Positions 6,415 through 18,400 of a DNA stretch of 64,000 bases are shown piece by piece. The notes beneath the pieces were generated by a model. That model did not search any database. It was given only the letters and a program-made list of their open reading frames with translations, and was not told the DNA's origin. A program made the translations under genes and the position numbers. The stretch is taken from assembly GCF_015056685.1 (NCBI RefSeq), contig NZ_SVFW01000004.1:1-64000 (forward strand), read 5' to 3'. Origin of the DNA: Butyrivibrio sp. (GTDB taxonomy: Bacteria; Bacillota; Clostridia; Lachnospirales; Lachnospiraceae). Positions within the stretch are counted from its first letter, which is position 1, and every line of letters starts with the position of its first letter.

Positions 6415-9400
6415 TTAATATTTCTTCTTTCGGATTCTTAAGTATGTTGCAAGCACAGCTGCAAATGCCAGCATAAACAAAAGGAACAGGGCTGATAAGG
6501 TTCCAACAGGAGTATCATCAGAAGTTCTTACACCTGCCTTTTGACTTCCATCTATATGGTTGTTTTGGTCATCATCAACTATCTGAGCATCTGTAGTTGG
6601 TTTCTTTGTAGTAGATACAGGCGTGCTCTTATTATCCGATGATTCTTCCTTCCTGCTATCGGAACTATTGTCCTCATCCTTGTTTCTATCTTCAGACGAA
6701 TTGGAAGAAGGCGCAGGTGTAGGAGTTGGCGGAGTTGGCACAGGCAGTGGTGATGGTGTAGGTTCCGGCACAGGCGTCGGTGTTGGCATTGGTCCAGGAG
6801 TTGGCTCCGGAGTCGGTGTAGGTGTCGGTAAAGGAGTTGGCGTTGGTTCAGGATCTGATTCAGGATCCGTTTCAGGCTCTGGATCCGGTTCAGGCTCTGG
6901 TGCCACGAATGAAACCTGTACAAGGGTCTTAGCAGGCATATCATTAATGTCACTTGCAAGTGTAACAACAACTGAACCACTAAGAATAGTCACATTCTTA
7001 AAAGGACTGTTCTCATTCTCAAGAAGGCTTCCCCATACACTTAAGATATCTTCTGATGAAGCTGTGATATTTCCTTCATCATCTTTAACCAAAGTACCTG
7101 TATATGGCTCCTGCTTACCTTCTTCATTTGTATAAACATAACCTGAAATATCTACGCTGTAATAGTCACCTGCCTGATCCCACCATCCAACTGTGAGAGT
7201 ATCTGAATATTTATATCCATTAGCTTCATCAGGCTTAAACTCAACAGACATAGCCTCTTCAATAAATGGCGTCGCATCATTGACGTAAGTATAGGACTTA
7301 TCATCATCATTTATGAAGCCTTCATTTTCTCTGTCTACAGCAACGAGTTTTTTATATGTCTTTACTTCACCGCCTGTTTCAACATTGCCATCATCATCAG
7401 TAATAGCTTCAGTTGTGTTTTCAACTTTAAGATAGTGTGATCCCGGATCAAAAATAGAATTTGTAAATATCACATGGCAAGGATCACTATCTTTATCCGC
7501 TATAGCTCCGGATGCAAATCCATAATATCCGCCCTTACCTGTATCTTCTTCAATATATGTAGCTCCGGTTGAACCTGTGATAGTAATACTTCTTCCTGTA
7601 GGACTATCAGAAACAGAATATATTACTTCATCACTTCCATTATTAACCTTAGTTACTTCATATCCTACATATGATGGATTTTCAGTAACTTCAAAGGTGT
7701 ATCTGGAATTGATTCCAACCAAAACTGCTACCTGTCCTGCTGCCACTCTCACAATTCCATCTGTAGATTCAAGGGCTGAGCTTCGTGTATAGGCACTCGT
7801 ATCTGCAAAAGCATCATTCCTAAGCTCTAAGTCTGTAATTCCGGTCACATCAGATGCACTATACAGATAGTATTTACCATTAAACGGCACCTTATTTCCA
7901 TCCGGCCTTACCAGTGACACTTCAAACTTAAATCCATATGTTGTAGGATCCTGTTCAATGACCTTCTCAATAATGAGACTTCCGTCATTTTCCATAGCAG
8001 TATTGGTAATATCTGTTGTATCACCTGTTCTTACGGCTGTTGTCTCATAGTAGTTTTTAAGTATGAAGCCATCTCCATAGTCATATTCTGTATCTTCAGA
8101 GACTTTATAGACAATTTCCGTAACACTTTGCGGCGCTCCGTTTCCATAAACATATCTTGGAAGTCCCTCAAATACATAGACCCAGGTATTGTCATCATCC
8201 CTTTGCTTTGGGGTATCAAGCATGATAGGATTTTCGCCATATGGATTAACGACTGAAACACCGCCTAAAACTTCGCTGTTAAAAGCACCAGAGTTAGTAG
8301 CTACTTCCGTATCTTCAGTTACAAAGAGCCTTATCATGGATGGTCTTATGCCGTGAGAATCAGACTCGTCTTCCCAGTGCTTTATTGCAGTAACATCTTT
8401 TGTAATAAGAGTATTTGTTATTACAGTTTTATAGGTATCTGTAGTCTCATCAAAAGAAGTTATATATCCGCTCTCATCTCCTGTTGTTTCTTGAATATAA
8501 TCAGATGCTGCAGATACAAGGCTGTAACCAAGCGGAACATACGGCGCTCCTGTGGAATCAGTCTCTATAAACCTGTATTCATATTTAACAGGTGAAGTGC
8601 CATTATAATCTTTGTAGAGAACAAGATCATCTACAGAGCCCTTCCAGCTATTACCTTCATTTAATTCAATTAAAGGCGCAGTAGTTACATCTGCCCATAT
8701 AGTTTCATCAGCAGCTTTCCTCTGAAGTTTTGCAAATATACTATCAGGCCTTGTCTTATACTTGTTGTTGCCATCACTCCATTTCTTTTCAACAGATGCA
8801 CTTCCATGAGGAGTGTTGACAATCTGAGTCTTAAGTTCATCTGCGCCGCTGCTCTTAACATTTATCTTATCTACCTTGTCAAAAGAGCTGCCATTATAAA
8901 CATAGTATTCTGTTGTAAACGAACTTCCTTCTGTCTCAGAAATATAGTAAACAATTGTCTTTCCATCTTTATTGACAAGTGGAAGATCTTCAAATGTGCT
9001 CTTCCAGTCAGGAGTACCTGTAAGAACCCTCTGCATAGCGACTGTTCCATGCTTAACAGGTAAAAGCGCATCCGGATTATCATCACCACTTGTAAAATTA
9101 CCGGAATACAGATTTACAGTCACATTATTTTTATCAGCTGTATTATTCGTGTTCCAAATTTTCTCAACAGTAAGCGGATTAGTTCTTGTAATAAGGAAGT
9201 TTGTTACACTACTTGTCTGCGCTGTGTCACTTCCACCATATACATAGCTGATGTTATCAGTACCAGTAAATTCAGATGCATCCTTACTCTTATCCCTTGT
9301 ATATGCGCTTGGTGTTGTAAGCTCAGCCAGTCTGTACTGGTATTTAACAGGACTGCTGCCATCTGAAAGTTCATACAGAGGAAGATTACTTACAGTTGCC

Positions 9401-12400
9401 TTCCAGTTTCCAGCCTGATTAACCTCTTTCGCGCTCTGGCCCTCTACATTTTCCCAAGTGTCATTTCCTGCTCTTCTTTGAAGTGTCAGGCTTACGCTAT
9501 TAGGGCGAAGGCCATAGGCATTACTATCATCAGACCATATCTTTGTTCCTGTGATACTTGTAAGAGGAGTATTAACAATCTTATAGGCAAAAGAGCCTGT
9601 TCCACTGCTCTTTGCTGCTGCCTTTGAAACCTTTGTAAAGCCTTCCTGAGACTCTATATAATAGGCAGTATCAAATGCAGAATTTGCTGTTTCCTCTACA
9701 TAGTAAATAATCTCATTTCCGGTCTTATTGTATTTAGGAAGCCCATTAAATACATGTGTGTCATTACCGGAAATTGTAACTTCACATCCCGGAACCACAG
9801 AAAGTGTGCCTGTTGTCGAATCCGCACCTGTACTTAAATTCTTTGATAAAAGCCTTATTGTTACCTCTTTTATGTCAGAAGTGCTGTTTGTATTCCAGAC
9901 CTTCTGAACTGTTAATGCCTCTGCATCAGTTCTTTTTATAAGATGGTTTGTTACAGAGCTCTTTTGCTGTGAATCAGAACTTCCATCATAGCTATATCCG
10001 TAGTCATCTGTATCAGAAAATGCTGAAACCGATGTATCTCTGGTATATGCATTTGGAGTAGATAGCTCAGCAAGTCTATACTGATACTTAACTGGACTTG
10101 TACCATCTGATAGTACATATAAAGGAAGACTACTTATACTTCCTGTCCAGTTATTTGCAGTATTTAATGTTACAGTTTTCCCGGTAACAGTAGTCCAGTC
10201 ACCGCTCTCTGTTTTACTCTGAAGAGTCAGAACAAGACTGGCAGGCCTTATTCCATATTTATTATTTTCATCATCCCAAACTTTGCTTCCTGTAACCTTA
10301 GTAAGAGGAGTATTAACTGCAACAACTCTGAAATCATTTGTGATATCGCTTGATGTAAATTGAAGCGCATCTGTCGCTGTTCCTGTAGGCCAGGTATCTC
10401 CGGAGCCTGACAGGTATTGAGTTTTGAAATTGCCTGTTGTTGTCTCTTTTACATAGTATGTTATAAGCTGACCGTCTTTATTAAACTTAGGAAGACCAGC
10501 ATACTCGTACTCTGCGCCGTTACTTAATGTTATCTCTGCGATATTTGATATCTGCGTAGGTGCAGCTGAGGACGGGGCACCTCCCGTATAGTTATTACTA
10601 AAAAGAGCTACCTTTATTGTTGCATCAGAAGAGTCTGCATTCCAACGCTTCAATACCCTGATCGACTTATCCATAGGTACAAGTGTATTGGTCACTGTAG
10701 TAGTAAAGTTTCCATTTGTATCACTACTTATAGAATGAACTATAGAATATGACCCGCCACTTGATTCCGGAAATGTGCCGGCAGTATCGGTACTACCTAT
10801 TTTTGTTTCTACAACACGGTAGAGATAAGTATCATTATCTCCAGTTCCATGGAACTTAGGGAGATTCTCAAATGTCTTACTCCAGGTATCGGTACCTGCA
10901 ACAAGCTCTGAATTTGTTATTTCCTTTGTTGTTACATCTTCCCAAGTCGTTCCATTATCCTTTGAATTCTGGATTTTCACATAAATACGTGTTGGTCTAA
11001 GACCATATTTATCACTGTCATCATTCCAGTTTTTTGTAACAGTAAGACTTACAACAGCTCTTGATGTATCAAGCTGATTAACAAGCTTCTTAGTTGGGGA
11101 TGTTCCCTTGATGCTTGTTATATCTGATGGGTTGTATACCTGATAGTTACCTGCTGTTACAGTTGTACAATATGTATCAGTATCTGTTTCTGTTGTGCCG
11201 TTTTTAGTCCATGTGGTAGTTTGAGCATTATCTGCAGGTTCTGTAACTTCAATAGTAGTCCCATTTTTGTCTACTATGCCTGTTTCGCGGATCCTGTACT
11301 CATAGTTTGCCCCACACGATCCATTGCTATTGGCAGTAACAGGCAGGCCGGTTAATGTTTTGGCCCACTTTGAAGATGAGCTAAGTGAATATGGACTATT
11401 ATTATTATTATTGTACTTAGTCCAGTTTGAACTACCAGCAAGGCGATAATATACATCAAAAGTAATGGAACCTTCTCTCATTCCATAATCATTGCTGTAA
11501 TCATCCCACATCTTTTGAATGCTAAAGGAGCCCTTTAAAGAGTTCTTTAGACTACCAAGTGTAAGAATACTATCCGAGGCATTGTTACTATCCGAGGCAT
11601 TGTTAGCCTTTGAATAAACTAAATCCTTGACCGTTTTATAATTTGCCTTAACAAAATCTGAATTAAGTGTCTCTTTTACGTAATATGTATAAAGATTACC
11701 ATTGACAGAGTAAATCGGAGCAACGATAGGGTTACCATATTTATCCTTAAAGCTAATAGTATAAGTCCAGGTTGTTCCATCCACTGAGGCAGTCTTTCCT
11801 ATATTGTAATCAGAAGCTGTAAAATTAATTGTATCCGGATTTCCCTTTCCTGACTGTGTATTTGCAATGGCATATACTTCAAAAGAAAGTGCATCCTGAG
11901 TATCTGATACATTAGGAAGCATTTCTTTCCATGTTGTTCCATCAAAGTTTTTAGCTTCCCATACTTTTGTAAACTGTATCTTATCAAAGCCTGTTGGATT
12001 ATAGGTATTCTTAAATGTCTCTGTCTTTAAATTAGCTTCAGATGTACTTGCAAGGCTGACTCCGGAATTAGCAAATGCAACTCCCACGTATCCATTTCCG
12101 CTTATGGCAGTATTTCCAGTGGTGGCTATTCCATCTCCGCCTCCGATCAACTTTACATCGTAACCGGGCATATCATCAGTAAGCTCCACTGCATAATATG
12201 CATAGAGCTTTCCGCTTGGAGCAAATATAGGATAGTTCTCCCAGGTGATAGTTTCCTGTTCCGATGCATCTGCATTATATGCAATCTGCTTGGTATCAAG
12301 AAGTTCAAGTGCGTCGCTATCAAGACCTGCAAAGCCAGCAGCTGCTGCTTTTGAAGATCCTTTATCTGCCTCATTAGCATCATCTGCATAGCTTCCGCTT

Positions 12401-15400
12401 GCATCTGTATGTCCATATCCATGGCCATCGGATTCCAGCTCTTTTCTATAGAGCCTGAAGGTTGCCTTTGCCACAACTTTCTGGTAAGTCTGCTTTTGTA
12501 TATCCCAGTTTTTTATGATCTTAAATGTACGCTTATTTGTAGCTTCATTAAGCTTATACTGATTGGTCAGATCCGTCGTATTATCGGAATAATGCGGAAT
12601 CATGATTTCAGCCGGAAGTTCATTATGTTCTCCCAAGGTGTTGTAAATAACTTCCCTTACCTTGTAGGTATACAGATACCCCAATTTGTCATACTTAGGG
12701 AACTCTGCATAAGTATCTACAGTATCATCAGTCTTATAAGTACCAAATACATACATGGACTTAAGCTTATTCAAATTCTGTGGAGACTTAGATCCATCAC
12801 CACTACTGATCTCAGCGACTGCACCATTCCTATATGTTTCCATCTTTGCTTCCTGGTCCATTCCCGTAACATCAGGAACATTTTTGGAAGTATCATAGTC
12901 ACTTACTCTGAATAGATAAATATAAGCCAGAGGAAGATTATCTACCAGAATCCCGTCAGGAACACCTACCCAAAGCTTTTTTCCTTCGACCCTTACGGTA
13001 TCTGAAATACTTGTAAGGGTAAAACTATCCTCCTTTGTAAAGTATTTACCATCAACTACTTTTTCATCCTTTGCAATGCCGTCTTTAACAAGGAGCTGTT
13101 TTTCACTTCCAACTGTAGCGATTTCTATAGCCGCGTCATTATAGTCGTTATTAGCATCATTTCTTAATGGTACCTCATAATGTTCTGTTGTATATTTGGA
13201 TGTGGCATTGTTAAAGGTTTCTGTTACATAGTAAGTGTATACATTACCATTGTCATCGGCAGCAGGAAGACCGCTAAATATAGCTTTCTGGATAAACTTA
13301 TTTCCAGCTTCAACATCTTCCCATCTCTCTGTATAAGAACCTGTGTATGGAATAAGTGCACCATTTTCACCGCCGTCATAATACAGCGTATAATAAATAT
13401 CAGGTCTTTCATTGCTCTTTGCATGATCATGCCAGATAACATAGAAAGAAACATCGCCTCTTTCACCTGCAGCTTTATTTTTATATTCATAGCTCTCAGA
13501 CATGAGCATGGTTTTCACATCACTGGATCCAAGATCATTTGCGCCATCAATAAGCTCATAGGTTGGAGATGAGCTGTCTTTTTCTACAACATATCCCGTA
13601 GTTGTAGTATCTTTTGTGGCATTTATATTTAGCTCTGTCTTTACAACGCTTGCTGAATCAGGCTCATTCCCGTCTTCATCACATAAAGTTTCGTCTGCCT
13701 GCGGATTTCCCGTGCATATGAACTCTTTTACGCTGTATATATAGTTATTTCCATTCTCATCATATGCAGGATAATACTTACCACTGTTAGTAAATGAAAC
13801 AGTAAGTGCATCACCGCTTGTAAGAGTTGTCTTTCCATCATCTGAATATGTAGGGATATCTTTAAATGCGACTTCCTTTTCGGTATCATTAACTTCTCTG
13901 AAAAGAGCAACTCTAAGGAAATCACCTCTTTTTCCAAGAACATTTGCAGAATCTTCCCATATCTTCTTAAATGTAAAAGTTCTGCTTCCTACTCTTGTAT
14001 TGGTGATCGTAAAGTTTGTACCTGTATCATTTCTGACAATACCGACTTTATAACCCGGTTTTACTGTATTACCGGCATCTTCAATAGCAGTTATGACTCC
14101 GCCTGTTATGGAATTATTTGAATATGTAGGCTCTACTATAGTTCTGCCATAACCGTCAATAAGACTTATACTAAGGTGATTTTTAATAGCCTGAGCTGCA
14201 TTTTCATCTGACCCTTCAGCCTTGAAATCATTGCCATCAACCCAGATGTAATTTTCATAGTCCCTGGCAGCTGACAAAGTCAGTTTATAAGGCTTTGTAG
14301 TATCTCCACCTTCATAAACCTGTGTAAATTCTCCGGCATCATCATAAGTACCAAAATAAACTGTGATATTTGATCTCTGTGATGTATCTGAATCATCCTT
14401 CCAGATCTTGCTCACGTCTATTCTTGTTTTGGACGTCTGGGAACCGGTATAGTTTCTAACTGACAGATCTATTCTCTTACCGGTAACAGTCTTGTCATAT
14501 TCTTTTCCGTAATGGAAGCCTTCTTCTGTCGCTATATTCCCTTCAGTCATTGTATATACATACTGCTGTCCGTCTTCTGTGTAGGCAGGAACTGTCAGAT
14601 CCTCTGTCTTCCAGGTCCAGTATGCACTTCCACTTGTTGGTGTGATTTTATTTATAGTAAAGCTTTTGTTTTCATCAGTATCAGTTTCGTTATAATGAAT
14701 TGTGAATGTTCCAGAAGTTGCACTGGTTGAGTCAGGCTTTTTTAATATGACTGTGGCATAAACTGAGGCACTGCCACCATCTACTGCTCTGTAAAGTGTT
14801 AAAGGCACATCCCCTGTCTTATCATTTTCTGTTTCGATGCCCCAACTTCCGCTCCAGGTTTTAGTCATGGAAAGCTTTTTTGTTCCATAAAGCTTATTTA
14901 CAATTGTTGCCTGGGCCGACTCGACTCCATCTTCTACAGTTGCTTCATAGGTTGAGACCGCTTTATAGGTATAATCTCCAAGTGTATAAATAGCACTGTA
15001 TTTTCCAGGCGTAGAGCTATCCTCTTCCCATTCTGAAGTAAACTGCGCGTCCACTCTGCTTCCGGAAGTAACTGAGGACTCAACAACTCTGTATTCATAT
15101 TTTTTACCTAGCTTGTCATATAATTCCTGGGCAGCAAAAGATCCCGACACTTTCTTCTTGCTTGAAGAAAATCCCGAAAGAGTTTTGGTATCAACATCTA
15201 CCCATCCTGTGCTTTCTTTCCTCTGAAGAGTAAATGTACAGTCAGAGCCCACATAGTCACTTATTGCTGATACATTCCAATGCTTGGTGACAGCAGGAGA
15301 AATCTTGGCATTTCTGACATTACATACACTTCCGTTATTTAAGGCAACAGTATCAGAAGACTCTCCCGCAAAAGAGCCTTGTCCATTGTAATAAACTGTT

Positions 15401-18400
15401 TTATAAAGCTCCGACTTTGAAACTTCTGTCACATAATAATTATAGGTGTAACCCATTTCATCAAATTTGGGGAACTTTATGGCACTGCCTGCAAAGTCTT
15501 CAAATGAAAACGTTATCTCACTTGAATTTGCATGTTCCTGACCTAATGAAAATGAATACTGTTTTGCATTGTAAGTAACAGGAGCTCCATCTGAAAGGCT
15601 TCCGTTACTTGGATATCTCCACAAATAGAATGTTATGCCTTTTGAAATTGCAAGTGCTCTTCTATCTATGCTGTCCTGATCGCTGTCGCCATCGTCGCAC
15701 CATACCTTCTTAAAGGTGAATGTGGCATCGCCTATGGCTGTAGCATATATCTTTTGCCCTGGGAGGCACTTGTCAGTTTCAGTACTGTCAACGCCATTGT
15801 CATAAGTATATTTAAAGGCAGCATCTGAAGTTGTCGTCATAACAGTATAGTAAAGGATCGCATCACCGCTGCTATAAAGCGGAAGCCCTGTAATACTGTA
15901 AGACCACACTGTCTTTCCTTCTGAATCAGTAGTCTTTGTCCATTCAATTGAAAAACCTGATGTAACTTCTTCTACAGCATTGCTTCCCACTACTCTATAT
16001 AGATGCATAGTTGTAGTAGCGTCACTAAAAAGCGAATTTTGAGGAAGTGTTGGAACAGCGGCCTCTCCTGCTTCTCCAACACGCCAGGTTATTGTTCCTG
16101 TTATGCTGTTAGTAAATACAAGACTTACTTTATCTTCGCCACTTTCAGATATGTTTAGATATCCGTCAGAATTTAAACCGCTTATCTGATAGTAAGCTTT
16201 TTTTCCATCATAAAATGCATCTGAAAGCTTGATGTACCAGTCATATTTGGTCGTTCCATCTGACATATACATTGGAAGCTTGGAATAAGATATGCTCCAG
16301 CTAAATGGGCCTCCTACTACCGTTGGAACATTTGATCCCGGTGATACTAAAATAGGTGAAGAGGCTGTTACTTTTTCATATGTATCTCCATTTTTGTAAT
16401 ACAGCTCCACGGCAGCAGCTATTGCAGCCTCATTTCCATCAATTGATGTACTCGTTGTAAAAGGTCTTAGATCCGCATAGTTTCTGTTATCCTGCCAGTC
16501 CACGGTAAATAACGGATTTACAAGGGCCAAAATCTTATTTTCAATACTTATGGTCGACGTTGACCATGTTGCGTCATTTATATCCCTTTCAGGAGAAAGC
16601 ACAAAATATGTGTCACTTCCTATAAGGCCTTTAGAAACAGAGTAGCCATCAGCTGTTTCAATCTGAATACCATAAAAGCCCGAAGGTATGGAATACTGTC
16701 CATTTCCTTCAGGTGCTGCACCGCTTCCTTTATCTACATAAACAGGTATATCGGTAAAAGAAAAATCAACAGAAGCTGTTGTATTACCGCTTCCATCATC
16801 AATGATTCCATTTACAGTCTGCTCCTTGGAGGATATCAAAATAACTTCAGAAGACAGTTCAGAATCTTCCTTTTTTATATCTTTCCCTTCAATATTTCCG
16901 TAGAGCTTTAATGTGACCTTTGACTCATTTCCAACTATGAGCGAAGCATCAGAAAAGACTACGTGAACATTCTGAGAAAAAGTCTTTCCCGGTGCAAATT
17001 CAACATCATAGGTGGTCGGAGCTGCTTTTAAAACAGTAAATCCATATGGAGAAAAGCTGTCAGTTTCAAATTTGACATTTCCCTCAGTATCCACTTCCGT
17101 ATCAACTATTTCTTTTTCGTTTTCTTCTTTTACATGTATAAGTTGGAAATCATCTGCTTTAAGGCTATCTGTATCAATACTGCCAGGAGGCGTAATAGTA
17201 ACCTTTACAGTATCATCAAGTTCAATCTCTTCTCCGTCCAAAACTACAGAAATATCAACCGCATAAACAACTTCTCTCTCATTTTCTGCAAAAAGATCTT
17301 TTGCTTCATCCATTGATATTTCAGTTACTATAAGCTCTGCTCCTTCAGGAAGGGTTCCTTCAACCTTAACTCCGCCATTTTCCAGAACCATGTACTCATA
17401 GATTATTTCTTTCTCATTTATAATAACTGAGATAACAGGAGCTTCAGTCTCAAGGATGTACTCATCAGGAAATACAGGTACATATTTATACTCTGCACCT
17501 GCTTTATCAGAATCGAACCTGTCAAAAGAACTGTTTTCTTTATCCAGTTCCCATATAATGCCTTCTATAGTTACTTCTTCCTCTACAGTAAGTGTTTGTT
17601 TTACAAGTTTATAAAAGCCTTCCTCGTCTTCAAATATTTCTTCAGCTTCTTCAGTATCAACCGTTTCAACTAGGCTATTATCTACTGAGCTCTCATCAGA
17701 TTTTTCTAAATCTGAAATATCAGAAGCTGCATAGACTTTTAGAACAGGGAAAAGCCTGTTAAGCATGGCAGAATCCTGTCCTTCATCTATGCCACTTGAT
17801 TCATCGCCTTCATTATTTCCATCTTCATTACTTTCTTCGTTCTCATCATTCTGAGACTCATCTATATCCTCATTGTTCGAATCACTTGCTTCTTCATCAT
17901 CTGTCTGTTCAGGTTCAATTTCCTCATCCTTCTTACCTTCAGTATCATCATTTGGATTCTCAGATGTATTCTCAGTTTCTGGATCTATTTCAGGAACGCT
18001 GTCTGTATTTACATCTCCAGTCTGCTGACTCTTTTCTTCACTATTTCCGTCATCTTCTGCAACGCTTCCTTCAGATGCACTGTCTGTGCTGGCTTCAGTA
18101 CTTGCACTGTTTGCTGATTCTTCATCCTCGATTCCTGAAGATGAAGCCGATGCACTCTCATCTATAGACATGCCGCTGCTTGCAGCTGAAGATGCCTCAT
18201 TTGCTGACTTTTCCGTCTTTTCGACTCTTACCTTTATTTCCTGTTCTTCTTCATAAGACACAGTGACATTTAGTGCATCCGGGAAAGATATTTCATTTTC
18301 TTCTGCACCAAAATCAAGAGTCTGATTAAGTATATCTTCATCAAGCTCTTCAATCTTTATGATCTTCTTTTTTTCTTCTTTGGACTCCAGCTCACCTTCA

